From assembly GCA_035656495.1 (NCBI GenBank), contig DASRSL010000012.1, positions 1 through 18,412 of the forward strand: a DNA stretch of 18,412 nucleotides, in the 5' to 3' direction. A program made the translations under genes and the position numbers. Of this stretch, positions 1-7,046 are shown in pieces; position 1 is the first letter of the stretch, and each line of letters opens with the position of its first letter. Below the pieces are notes generated by a model, which saw nothing but the letters and a program-made list of their open reading frames with translations, was not told where the DNA came from and did not search any database. The DNA comes from Roseiarcus sp035656495 (GTDB lineage: Bacteria > Pseudomonadota > Alphaproteobacteria > Rhizobiales > Beijerinckiaceae).

Positions 1-222
1 GCACCTTGATGATCCGCATGCGTCGATGATCTATGCAGTACGTTTATAGCATTATGGTCGACGCGGGCAGCCCGAAAGAGTTTCCTGCCAGCGCGTCAGA
101 ACCAAACAGCTCCCTTTGCACTGCTTTGCGTTACGAAACAGGGAAAAAGGTGCGTCGCCAGGGGGAGGCTCCGCTTCCTCTGATTTCGATATTCCCGAGC
201 CGCGAGAATCCGCCCGCCCTGG

Positions 223-1290
223 TCACACCGCGTCGAAATCCAGCTTCACCCTCGCCGTAAGCGGGCGGGACTGGCAGGCCAGCACATAGCCTCGCTCGAG
301 CTCCCAGGGCTCGAGCGAATAGTTGACGTCCATCGCCACCTCGCCCTCGAGGAGCTTGCAGCGGCAGGTGCAGCACATCCCGCCCCGACAGGAGTGGGGG
401 ATCTCGAAGCCCTGCTTGTGCGCCGCCTCGATGATGAGCTGACCCGGCTCCGCCCCGATGCGGCGGGTCCGGCCCTCGAGCACGCAGTCGACCTGGACCT
501 CGCCCGCATGCGGGACATGGACGAGCGCCGGGCGCGGCGCGAGGGGCGGCGCGCCGTCGGTCGTGAAGAGCTCCGCCTTGATGTGCTCGGGCTCGACGCC
601 GGCGGCGATCAGCGCCTTGCGCCCGTCCTCGACCATCCCGAACGGGCCGCAGAGGAAATAGCCGTCGACGTCCTTGGGCGGAACGACGGTTTTCGCGAGC
701 AGGGCGATCCGCTCGCCGTCGAGGCGGCCGTTCAGGACGTCGATTTCCTGCGACTCGCGCGAGAGAACATGGAAGATCGCGAGCCGCCCGAGATGACGGT
801 CCTTCAGATCGTCGAGGGCCTGCCGGAACATGATGCTCGACGTCGTGCGGTTGCCGTAGAAGAGAGTCGCGCACGCTCCCGGGTTTGCGGCGAGGGTGGA
901 GCGGATGATCGAGATGACCGGCGTGATGCCGGACCCCGCGGCGAAGAACGCATAGTGGCGGTTCGCGCCGATCTCTGCGGTGAAGCGACCTTCGGGTGGA
1001 GCGACCTCGATGCGCTCGCCCTTTCGCAGGAGATCGTTGGCGAAGCGCGAGAAGCGCCCGTCCTCGACCTTCTTGACCGCGATCCGCAGCTCTCCCTCGT
1101 CAGCGCCCGAGCAGATCGAATAGGAGCGCCGGCATTCCTCGCCGTTGACGACGGCGCGCAGGGTCAGATATTGGCCGGGTCGAAAGGCGAATTCGTCGCT
1201 GAGCTCGTCCGGCACGGCGAAGGCGAGCGACACGCTGTCGGGAGTCTCTTCGCGGCGGTCGACGATTTCGAGCGGATGGAATCGGGTCAA
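223..1290 (-). CDS. paaE: Phenylacetyl-CoA epoxidase reductase subunit PaaE
   Basis: This 355-residue protein is the electron-transfer subunit that passes electrons from NADPH through FAD and a 2Fe-2S centre to the PaaAC oxygenase. The N-terminal half is a ferredoxin-NADP-reductase module: an FAD-binding RSYSICS motif at residues 55-61 and a nucleotide-binding GSGITP motif at 119-124. The C-terminal quarter is a plant-type ferredoxin, with likely cluster ligands Cys301, Cys306, Cys309 and Cys339. The length is normal for the family. The start is TTG at 1290: the N-terminus MTRFHPL fits PaaE proteins, no ATG or GTG lies nearby in frame, and a GGAG lies about 11 bases upstream. It is the last paa gene in the window, and about 170 bases of palindromic repeats separate it from paaD. 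No paa gene follows in the 222 bases left. The identification is firm; the start codon is less certain. Confidence 0.95.
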   Translation of the reverse strand: MTRFHPLEIVDRREETPDSVSLAFAVPDELSDEFAFRPGQYLTLRAVVNGEECRRSYSICSGADEGELRIAVKKVEDGRFSRFANDLLRKGERIEVAPPEGRFTAEIGANRHYAFFAAGSGITPVISIIRSTLAANPGACATLFYGNRTTSSIMFRQALDDLKDRHLGRLAIFHVLSRESQEIDVLNGRLDGERIALLAKTVVPPKDVDGYFLCGPFGMVEDGRKALIAAGVEPEHIKAELFTTDGAPPLAPRPALVHVPHAGEVQVDCVLEGRTRRIGAEPGQLIIEAAHKQGFEIPHSCRGGMCCTCRCKLLEGEVAMDVNYSLEPWELERGYVLACQSRPLTARVKLDFDAV

Positions 1291-1312
1291 CGGCGCGTCA
1301 CTCCAGGGATGT

Positions 1313-1433
1313 CATCCCCGCGAAAGCCGGGGATGCAGAGCCTTGGCGCGGACCTGCGTCGGGAGCGTGCGCAAAGAGGCCCTCCCGAGCCATGTTCCGC
1401 CCGTCGTGTCTGGATGCCCGCATGCGCGGGCAT
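1313..1433. repeat. Pair of inverted palindromic (REP-like) elements
   Basis: Two hairpins fill most of the paaD-paaE gap. The left one pairs CATCCCCG (1313-1320) with CGGGGATG (1328-1335). The right one pairs ATGCCCGC (1414-1421) with GCGGGCAT (1426-1433). The right arm on the opposite strand has the same GTCATSCCCGCG...CATSCAGA layout as the left, so they form a head-to-head pair like a BIME. A third stem, CGGGAG (1360-1365) with CTCCCG (1382-1387), lies between them. I recall GTCAT-CCCGCG...-CAGA palindromes as widespread repeats in proteobacterial genomes. In the mRNA they would fold between two operon genes and could affect stability of the paaE part. Confidence 0.8.
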
Positions 1434-1460
1434 GACGACGTCGGGAGGTGCAGCGGCCTG

Positions 1461-1979
1461 TCACACGCATTTGAAATGCTCGAAGGGTTCACGGCAGGCG
1501 CGGCAGCGCCAAAGCGCCTTGCAGGCGGTCGACCCGAACTCGGAAACGCGCTCGGTGTCGCTCGAGCCGCATCGCGGGCATGCGACGTCGGCGGAGGGAG
1601 CGAAGAGGGCGCGCTTGCCGGCCCTTCGTCCGGGCGGCGAAATCCCGTAGGCCCGCAGCTTCTCGCGCGCCTCGCCGCTCATCAGGTCGGTGGTCCAGGC
1701 CGGCGCATTGGTCAGCCTCACGCGCACGTCGTCGAACCCAGCCTCGGCGAGCTCCGTCTCGATTCCGAGCGCGATGACGCCCATCGCCGGACAGCCGGAA
1801 TAGGTCGGAAGGATCGTGACCGTCACTCGCCCGGCATCGTCCACCTCGACCTCGCGCAGGATCCCGAGATCCTCGATCGTGAGCGCCGGAATCTCCGGAT
1901 CGGTCACACGCGCGGCCGCGGCGCGTGCGGTCTCCGCAACGGCGGCGCGAGCGAGACGTTCGGGGACGCGCACGTTCAC
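1461..1979 (-). CDS. paaD: PaaD, iron-sulfur/metal assembly protein of the phenylacetyl-CoA epoxidase
   Basis: This 172-residue protein belongs to the PaaD family, thought to mature the iron-sulfur or di-iron centres of the epoxidase; it is not part of the purified oxygenase. Residues 1-105 form a MIP18/DUF59-type domain with DPEIPALTIEDLGIL (28-42) and a conserved Cys63 in SGCPAM. The C-terminus is a cysteine-rich metal site: Cys134 and Cys137, the SEFGSTACKA segment with Cys153, Cys159 and Cys162, and a terminal FKC with Cys171. The start is GTG at 1979, chosen because it overlaps the paaC stop as GTGA (four bases shared), which suggests translational coupling. The longer reading frame upstream is only a shadow of paaC. 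Confidence 0.93.
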   Translation of the reverse strand: MNVRVPERLARAAVAETARAAAARVTDPEIPALTIEDLGILREVEVDDAGRVTVTILPTYSGCPAMGVIALGIETELAEAGFDDVRVRLTNAPAWTTDLMSGEAREKLRAYGISPPGRRAGKRALFAPSADVACPRCGSSDTERVSEFGSTACKALWRCRACREPFEHFKCV

Positions 1980-2749
1980 CAGCGAGCCTCCGGATAGGCG
2001 CGCTGCAGGAACTGCAACTGCGCCAGAATGTGCCCGAGGTGCTCGCTGTGGACGCCGCTCTTGCCTCCGCACTGGCCGAAATGCAGCGCAGGCTTCTTCA
2101 GCGTCGCGCGGGCGAGAATGTCGTCGATCGCCGCGTCGAAGCCGTCGCGCAAGGTCGAGGGGTCCACCCCGAAGCCCGAGGCGGCGACGCGCCGGTCGAG
2201 GTCGTCCGCCTCGAAGAGCTCCGGGACATAGGGCCAGAGTTCGTCGAGCGCGGTCTGCGCCTTGTCGTGGCTCTCGACCGTCCCGTCGCCGAGGCGGATC
2301 ATCCATTCGCCGCTGTGGCGCAAATGATAGGCTATTTCGCGCGACGAGCGCGCCGCAATTCCGGCCGTCTCCGGGTCGTTCGAGCCGGCGAGCCTCTCGT
2401 AGAGAGGCGCCGCATGGGCGGAAAAGATGAGATGGCGCGCCGTGGTGTCGGCGAAATTGCCGTTCGGCTGCTCGACCAGAAGCGGATTGCGATAGTCCGG
2501 CTCGGCGCGGCGGTAGGCGAGCGTCGTCTCGTTGCGCTCGCCTCCCTCGAGCTCGCAGGCGCGCGCATAGAAGGCGCGCGTCTGGCCGATCAGGTCGAGG
2601 CTCAGATTCGCCATTGCGATGTCTTCCTCGAGCGTCGGGGCGCGCGACAGCCACTCGCTCATGCGGTGGCCCAGAACGAGCGTCGCGTCGCCAAGACGGG
2701 CGAGCCACGCCGCGCGGTGATCGGAGAATGCCTGCGTCGTCGCGCTCAC
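1976..2749 (-). CDS. paaC: Phenylacetyl-CoA epoxidase subunit PaaC
   Basis: This 257-residue ferritin-like protein is the structural partner of PaaA in the oxygenase heterodimer; in the family PaaC supports the fold but does not carry the catalytic iron pair. Recognisable family segments are LGHRMSEWLSRAPTLEEDIA near residue 30, LSLDLIGQTR, the AYHLRHSGEWMIRLGDGT stretch in the middle and HSEHLGHILAQLQFLQRAYP at the end. The length agrees with PaaC proteins (about 250 residues). The start is taken as GTG at 2749, in the context GTGGGGGCGCATGTG; the ATG that overlaps it is out of frame and runs straight into a stop. It overlaps paaD by four bases and lies 104 bases downstream of paaB. Confidence 0.93.
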   Translation of the reverse strand: MSATTQAFSDHRAAWLARLGDATLVLGHRMSEWLSRAPTLEEDIAMANLSLDLIGQTRAFYARACELEGGERNETTLAYRRAEPDYRNPLLVEQPNGNFADTTARHLIFSAHAAPLYERLAGSNDPETAGIAARSSREIAYHLRHSGEWMIRLGDGTVESHDKAQTALDELWPYVPELFEADDLDRRVAASGFGVDPSTLRDGFDAAIDDILARATLKKPALHFGQCGGKSGVHSEHLGHILAQLQFLQRAYPEARW

Positions 2750-2784
2750 ATGCGCCCCCACTTTATCCGGAAGCCCTGTTGGAG

Positions 2785-2803
2785 CGGCGGCGTCCCGCCG
2801 CCG
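2785..2803. repeat. GC-rich palindrome in the paaB-paaC gap
   Basis: A perfect eight-base stem, CGGCGGCG (2785-2792) with CGCCGCCG (2796-2803), encloses a three-base loop. It sits in the 104-base gap between paaB and paaC and continues into a GC-rich stretch with no coding signal. No T run follows on the minus strand, so it is more likely an mRNA stem or a dispersed palindromic repeat than a full terminator. Confidence 0.6.
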
Positions 2804-2853
2804 TGGCGCGCAGGACGCGCGCCCTCTGCGCCCCGCGACAATCCCGGCCGCCA

Positions 2854-3141
2854 TCACATGTTTCCGACTTCGTCCGGCACCTCGTAGAAGGTCGGGTGCC
2901 GGTAGATCTTCGAGGCGGTCGGCTCGAACATCATGTCCTGTTCGCCCGGGTCCGAGGCGATGATCGCCAACGAGGGGACGACCCAGATCGACAAGGTCTC
3001 GCCGCGCCTCGTGTAGACGTCGCGGGCGGCCTGCAGGGCCATTCCGGCGTCGACGGCATGCAGGGAGCCGACATGGCGATGGGCAAGGCCGTTGCGCGGC
3101 CGGATAAACACTTCCCAAAGGGGCGAGACGGCTTCGGTCAT
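2854..3141 (-). CDS. paaB: Phenylacetyl-CoA epoxidase subunit PaaB
   Basis: This 95-residue protein is the small PaaB subunit that bridges PaaAC dimers in the epoxidase complex. Family hallmarks are visible along its length: WEVFIRPRNGLAHRHVGSLHA near the N-terminus, ALQAARDVYTRRGE in the middle, SIWVVPS, and a YRHPTFYEVPDEV C-terminus. The length is typical. The ATG at 3141 has a GAGGA Shine-Dalgarno eight bases or so upstream, just after the paaA stop (24-base gap), so it is clearly the second gene of the operon. Confidence 0.96.
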   Translation of the reverse strand: MTEAVSPLWEVFIRPRNGLAHRHVGSLHAVDAGMALQAARDVYTRRGETLSIWVVPSLAIIASDPGEQDMMFEPTASKIYRHPTFYEVPDEVGNM

Positions 3142-3165
3142 CGGCGATGTCCTCGAAAACAGGCG

Positions 3166-4155
3166 TTACGCGGCGCGCGCCGTCCTCGCCCGCTGCTTGG
3201 CGGCGTAGACGGCTGCGGCTTCGCGCACCCAGGCGCCCTCGGCCTCCGTCCGCTGGCGATGCTTCATGCGCTGGCGGTTGCAAGGACCGTCGCCGGCGAG
3301 CACGCGGGCAAATTCGTCCCAGTCGATCGGCCCATGCTCCCAATGGCCCGTCTTTTCGTTGAAGCGAAGGTCCGGATCCGGGATCGCAAGGCCGAGGTAC
3401 TGCGCCTGCTGAACGGTGGCGTCGACGAACTTCTGCCTCAGGCCGTCGTTGGTGAAGCGTTTGATCTTCCATTTCATCGACAGCCCGGAATGCGTGCTGT
3501 TCGAATCGTGCGGTCCGAACATCATGAGCGAAGGCTGCCAGAAGCGGTTCAGCGCGTCCTGCGCCATCGCCCGCTGCCCCGACGTCCCGCGACACATGGC
3601 GATCATGATCTCGTAGCCCTGCCGCTGATGGAACGATTCCTCCTTGCAGATGAGGATCATCGCCCGCGCGTAGGGCCCATAGCTGCAGCGGCAGAGCGGG
3701 ATCTGGTTCATGATCGCGGCGCCGTCGACCAGCCAGCCGATCGCGCCCATGTCGGCGTAGGTGAGGGTCGGATAGTTGAAGATCGAGGAATATTTCGCCC
3801 GGCCGGTGAGGAGCTGGTCGTAAAGCTCCTCGCGCGCGACGCCGAGCGTCTCGGCGGCCGCATAGAGGTAAAGGCCGTGCCCGGCCTCGTCCTGGATCTT
3901 GGCGAGAAGCTGCGCCTTGCGCTTGAGGGTCGGCGCGCGCGTCAGCCAGTTGCCCTCCGGCTGCATGCCGATGATCTCGGAGTGGGCGTGCTGGGAGATC
4001 TGGCGGACGAGGGTGCCTCGGTATTGCTCCGGCATCCAGTCGTTCGGCTCGATCTTCTCCTCGGCGTCGATGCGCGCCTGGAAGGCGGCGAGCTTCGCCG
4101 GGTCTTCGGCGGTAAGCGGCGTCAGGTCCTTGGCGTTCAGCGCTTGGGAGTACAT
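3166..4155 (-). CDS. paaA: Phenylacetyl-CoA epoxidase catalytic subunit PaaA
   Basis: This 329-residue protein is the catalytic di-iron oxygenase subunit that converts phenylacetyl-CoA to its ring-1,2-epoxide, the first ring-attacking step of the CoA-dependent phenylacetate pathway. It has the ferritin-like carboxylate-histidine motifs expected of the family: DEAGH (Glu90, His93) and EESFH (Glu173, His176), with further acidic residues in HSEIIG (Glu60). The family segments NDWMPEQYR, YPTLTYADMGAIGWLVDGAAI, MFGPHDSNS and the C-terminal IDWDEF are all present. The length is normal. The start is ATG at 4155, with an AAAGGCAAG ribosome site about ten bases upstream. It is the first gene of paaABCDE and lies just behind the promoter at 4185-4212. 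Confidence 0.97.
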   Translation of the reverse strand: MYSQALNAKDLTPLTAEDPAKLAAFQARIDAEEKIEPNDWMPEQYRGTLVRQISQHAHSEIIGMQPEGNWLTRAPTLKRKAQLLAKIQDEAGHGLYLYAAAETLGVAREELYDQLLTGRAKYSSIFNYPTLTYADMGAIGWLVDGAAIMNQIPLCRCSYGPYARAMILICKEESFHQRQGYEIMIAMCRGTSGQRAMAQDALNRFWQPSLMMFGPHDSNSTHSGLSMKWKIKRFTNDGLRQKFVDATVQQAQYLGLAIPDPDLRFNEKTGHWEHGPIDWDEFARVLAGDGPCNRQRMKHRQRTEAEGAWVREAAAVYAAKQRARTARAA

Positions 4156-4184
4156 GCGGTTCTTGCCTTTGTCGCGCGTCCCGG

Positions 4185-4212
4185 ATTATGTATCAATATC
4201 CGCGCAAGTCAA
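4185..4212 (-). promoter_or_regulatory. Predicted sigma70-type promoter of paaABCDE, with operator-like symmetry
   Basis: On the minus strand TTGACT (4212-4207) and CATAAT (4190-4185) are separated by 16 bases; each matches the consensus hexamer at five of six positions. The -10 lies 30 bases before the paaA start. The region is strikingly AT-rich for this DNA. TTGAT occurs twice, 20 bases apart, across the promoter, and CAATAT (4194-4199) and ATATTG (4227-4232) form an inverted repeat centred close to the -35. These are candidate PaaX contacts, but I cannot match them to a known PaaX site in this lineage. Confidence 0.65.
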
Positions 4213-4262
4213 TCAAAAAATGTAACATATTGCCGCAATCTGTCGCACCCCTCGCGGCGGCG

Positions 4263-4349
4263 GAACAAGTGGCGCATCAGCGCGCGAGTTATCCTCCTCC
4301 CGCGTGCGAACTCCAACTGTTCCCGCGTTCGGGGAGGAAGCGTTAGAGC
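4263..4349 (+). repeat. Short copy of a dispersed repeat (partner at 12386-12629)
   Basis: The 32 bases at 4263-4294 match 12386-12417 at 28 positions, and the end, GCGTTAGAG at 4340-4348, matches 12619-12627. The shared ends are about 87 bases apart here and about 244 apart in the other copy, so this copy lacks most of the internal part. It lies between the 3' end of paaX and the paaA promoter, in a stretch without a gene. Confidence 0.6.
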
Positions 4350-4356
4350 CACGACA

Positions 4357-5253
4357 TTAGAACCGCTGCCGGGGCGGAGAGCGCGGGGGAAGCGGCCCGT
4401 AAGCCGAGGCGGCGTTAGAATCAAGCCAGGCTTCCGAGGCGCGGAACAGCGCGCGCCAGATCGCGCCTGCGGTCTCGCGCGCCGCGATCCCCGGCCAGTC
4501 CGCCGGCAAATAGGGCGCCGGAATCATCGGGTCGCGCAGGACGATGCGGCGGAAGCAGTGGATGACGAAAACGCGCATGGCGACCGCCTCGAGCCCGACG
4601 GGCTTTCGGCCCCTTTCGAGCGACTCGCGCGGCGGCGCGAAGGCGGCGGCGAAGCGCGCGTAGTCCGCCTCCAGCGCACGGAGATCGAAAGCGCGCTCGA
4701 CCAGACGCCTCGCCTCGGCCTCCGGGAGCGGTTCGGCGATGAGCGTGATGGCCTGCCCCGGCTCGGGCGGGTCCTCTCCGGCTGGGAGGAGGTAGACGTG
4801 GCCGCCGAGGTCGGCCGCGCCGCGGCGACCGAGCCTCACGCGAAGCCCCGCCTGATCGGGCTTCGGCAGTCCTCGGCCAAGATAGGCGCGCCAGGAGGAG
4901 GGCGCCTGTGGATGGCGGGCGGCGTAGATGCGGCGGGACGCCGCTTCCGACTCGGCGAGTGCGACCGGGGTCAAGGCGTAGAAGCTCAAGCGCCCGACTT
5001 TCTGACGCGTCACCCAGCCGTCGCCCGCGAGGCGCGACATGGCGGTGCGGGCAGCGCCCGGATCAATCCCGAAGGCGGCGAGCACGTCCGTGATCGTCGC
5101 CATCCCGACGTCGCCGCCGCGCGGCACGATGCAGTCGCCGAGAAAACTGACGGCGAGCGACCACGCGCGCAAGGGCACGCCGCTGCGCGCGACAGCGGCC
5201 GCGAGCGCGCTGCGCTCCGGTTTGTTCACGCCCGCGGAATCGCCTCGCCCCAT
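4357..5253 (-). CDS. paaX: PaaX-family transcriptional repressor
   Basis: This 298-residue protein is a PaaX-type regulator; family members repress paa genes and release DNA on binding phenylacetyl-CoA. Residues about 30-95 are a winged helix: ITDVLAAFGIDPGAARTAMS followed by RLAGDGWVTRQKVGRLSFYALT, the typical PaaX recognition-helix and wing region. The rest shows the PaaX middle and C-terminal parts, with RRIVLRDPMIPAPYLPADWPG near the end, characteristic of the family. The start is ATG at 5253 with a weak GAGCGG site; a GTG eight codons in (AVNKPERS region) is an alternative. E. coli PaaX is about 316 residues, so the length fits. It lies directly upstream of paaA on the same strand with a 200-base gap, so it probably controls the promoter at 4185-4212 and perhaps itself. 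Confidence 0.88.
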   Translation of the reverse strand: MGRGDSAGVNKPERSALAAAVARSGVPLRAWSLAVSFLGDCIVPRGGDVGMATITDVLAAFGIDPGAARTAMSRLAGDGWVTRQKVGRLSFYALTPVALAESEAASRRIYAARHPQAPSSWRAYLGRGLPKPDQAGLRVRLGRRGAADLGGHVYLLPAGEDPPEPGQAITLIAEPLPEAEARRLVERAFDLRALEADYARFAAAFAPPRESLERGRKPVGLEAVAMRVFVIHCFRRIVLRDPMIPAPYLPADWPGIAARETAGAIWRALFRASEAWLDSNAASAYGPLPPRSPPRQRF

Positions 5254-5340
5254 CGCCGCTCAATGGCAGCGTTGGCGCGCTTTGTCACGCGCTTAGGCCG
5301 CGCGCCCACAGACGTCTTTGGCGGGCTCTTTGGAACGGCG

Positions 5341-5499
5341 TCAGTTCGAGCCGGCGTCCGAGGCCGGCTGGCTCTGGGCCGTCTGCTGCGACGACTGGCT
5401 GTTCTGCGCAGTGGTGCCGTAGTCGCACGCGAGCGCGGGCGCGACGATCGCCGCCAAGCCGCAGCCGATCAAGAGTCCGAGGAGCTTCTTGCGCATCAT
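5341..5499 (-). CDS. Small secreted Gln/Ser-rich peptide
   Basis: This 52-codon frame is too short for many gene callers but well supported. An excellent Shine-Dalgarno, GGAGGG, lies five bases before a double ATG. The N-terminus starts MMRKKLLGLL and continues as a hydrophobic segment to APALA at residue 24, a textbook signal peptidase I site, with a Cys at mature position 1. The mature part (about 28 residues) begins CDYGTT and is then rich in Gln, Ser, Ala and Thr with no charged patch until DAGSN at the end. The residues before the Cys (Ala-Leu-Ala) do not fit a classic lipobox, so lipidation is possible but not favoured. The function is unknown. It is upstream of paaX on the same strand, 87 bases away. 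Confidence 0.7.
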   Translation of the reverse strand: MMRKKLLGLLIGCGLAAIVAPALACDYGTTAQNSQSSQQTAQSQPASDAGSN

Positions 5500-5954
5500 T
5501 GCCCTCCGTTGGTCCCGCCAGCCTCGCCAATCTTAGCACTGTCCGGGCCGATCGGGAAGCGCTGTTGACGGCCGACCGGCGAACGACGGCGGCAACGCAC
5601 GCCCGCCGACTGCCGGGCGCGCTGCAGCCGGCACGCGCCGCAAATCGCCAAAGCCGCCCGCGCCTTGTCGCTCATTGCCTCCCGAGTTGATGAGGGTCAT
5701 TGCCGTTCGGCGGAGACCCGCTATTTTGATGCTCGGTTGTGCAGTTGGCAGTCGTGTTTCGTGGGCCGTGAGAGCGCGTTTGTCGGGAAGGCCAAGCGTG
5801 AGCGTCAACTGCGGCCACCCCGGCCAAGGAATTGCCGAGGATGCGCCGGCGCGTCCGAGGCGCGCGCGGGCCGGCGAAGCCAAAACGGCCGCCTCCCGCC
5901 GAAATCACCCGAGAGCCGCGGCGCCGGCCCAATCCGAGGAACAGGAATAGCTTG
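5500..5954. other. Gap between divergent genes, no gene supported
   Basis: This 455-base stretch separates the minus-strand small peptide gene from the plus-strand hydrolase gene and should carry both promoters. I cannot point to a convincing -35/-10 pair; a TAAGAT-like hexamer on the minus strand at 5534-5529 is the best -10 candidate for the peptide gene. One plus-strand frame from ATG 5690 to the TAG at 5948-5950 would encode 86 residues, but it has a poor ribosome site, rare AGA/AGG codons and a disordered Arg/Ala-rich second half, so I did not call it. Confidence 0.5.
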
Positions 5955-6731
5955 ATGACGAACATCGTAGGCGACATCCGTCCGCCATCGCCCTTGCTTT
6001 TCGCAATCGAAAGCCGCGGAATTCTTGGCATCGCGCGTCTCTTCGCCGCGGCGCCGTTCCTGGCGGCCGCCTCGCGCGGCGAGCCGAACCCCGTGATCGT
6101 TCTGCCCGGCATGGGCGGAGGCGATCGCTCGACCATGGCGATCCGCCGCTATCTGAGCTTCCTCGGCTATCAGGCGCACGGCTGGAACCGCGGGCGCAAC
6201 ATTCGTCCGGCGGGCGCCGACGTGGAGCCGATCGCCGCCCAGATCGGCGCGCTGCACGCGGCGACAGGCAGGCTGGTCAGCCTCGTCGGCTGGAGCCGCG
6301 GCGGCATCATCGCGCGGGAGGCCAGCCGCCTCGCGCCGGAGGCCGTGCGGATGGTGATCACGCTGGGAAGCCCTTTCGCCGCGCCGGCGGCGACCAACAT
6401 CATGTCCGGCTGGCGGCTCATCACCGGCGAGAGATTCCTGGCCCCTTCCGCCGACCACCTGCGCCGCCTCGCGGCGCCGCTGGCCGTGCCGAGCACCTCG
6501 ATCTACAGCCGGGCGGACGGCGTGGTCGCCTGGCAGGCCTGCCGGGAAGCCGAGGGGCCGAACCGGGAGAACGTCGAGATCCGTGGCTCCCATATCGGCC
6601 TTGGGTTCAATGCATCCGCCCTTTGGGTCATCGCTGATCGGCTCGCTCAGCCGCTCGGAACCTGGGCTCCCTTCCGGCCCGGCGTCCTCGTCGCGGCCCT
6701 CTTCCCGCGCCGGGCGCGCGACAAGATGTGA
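5955..6731 (+). CDS. Alpha/beta-hydrolase fold protein
   Basis: This 258-residue protein has the layout of a small esterase/lipase-like hydrolase. VIVLPGMGGGD (48-58) is the oxyanion strand-loop, GWSRGG (112-117) is the nucleophile elbow with Ser114, Asp188 lies in YSRADGVV and His213 in GSHIGLG, giving a complete Ser-Asp-His triad. The Trp in the GWSRG elbow is less common than His or Tyr. There is no signal peptide; a mildly hydrophobic stretch at residues 22-40 precedes the core. The start is ATG at 5955 behind an AGGAA site nine bases upstream; the frame is open further upstream, but that part is Arg-rich and unlike a protein. The substrate is unknown. It is co-directional with acoABC but 315 bases away, so it is probably a separate transcript. 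Confidence 0.8.
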   Translation: MTNIVGDIRPPSPLLFAIESRGILGIARLFAAAPFLAAASRGEPNPVIVLPGMGGGDRSTMAIRRYLSFLGYQAHGWNRGRNIRPAGADVEPIAAQIGALHAATGRLVSLVGWSRGGIIAREASRLAPEAVRMVITLGSPFAAPAATNIMSGWRLITGERFLAPSADHLRRLAAPLAVPSTSIYSRADGVVAWQACREAEGPNRENVEIRGSHIGLGFNASALWVIADRLAQPLGTWAPFRPGVLVAALFPRRARDKM

Positions 6732-7046
6732 GTTCCGTGCGTCTTTTGTCAGTTTGAAACTCCGGTTTCGACCCGAAGCGCCCGTTCCTGCCCGGTAAGC
6801 CTTCCTCGGGCGGTCGCTGGGCGGTCGCCGAGTAAGGCGGCAGCCGCGGACCTTCGCCTGTATCGATTGCGAAGCAATCTCTGGGCGGCCGTCCGATCCA
6901 ACATGCCGAAGTCGCTTGTCAACGGTGACTCGTCATTCCCGCCGGCCTTGACCAAAAACGATGCTTTCGGTTGGAATGCGTGTAGGATGGCGCCAGCGCC
7001 GCGCGCGGCCGAGCGAGTACGACGACGAGGGATCCCGGGAGGAGAT
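6732..7046 (+). promoter_or_regulatory. Leader region of acoABC with a small inverted repeat
   Basis: No gene is seen in these 315 bases. GATTGC (6865-6870) and GCAATC (6874-6879) form a perfect inverted repeat around GAA, a possible operator. GGGCGGTCGC occurs twice in tandem around 6808-6829. TTGACC (6948-6953) followed 18 bases later by TGGAAT is the best sigma70-like pair, but it is weak. I looked for a sigma54 -24/-12 GG-N10-GC site, as found in front of other aco operons, and found no good one. A GTCATTCCCGC string near 6932 resembles the arm of the palindromic repeats seen at 1313. Confidence 0.4.

Noticed and set aside
394..1650. A 418-residue plus-strand frame opposite paaE and paaD
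   Set aside because: It is antisense to PaaE, whose FAD and 2Fe-2S motifs are intact, and it runs through the palindromic repeats.
2614..5568. A 984-residue plus-strand open frame across the paa genes and paaX
   Set aside because: It is antisense to genes with clear catalytic motifs, is Arg/Ala/Gly-rich without any domain, and is the usual shadow of high-GC coding DNA.
5690..5950. An 86-residue plus-strand frame ending just before the hydrolase gene, with an LGC string near the start
   Set aside because: It has no good ribosome site, rare codons and a disordered second half; the LGC follows too few hydrophobic residues for a convincing lipoprotein signal.
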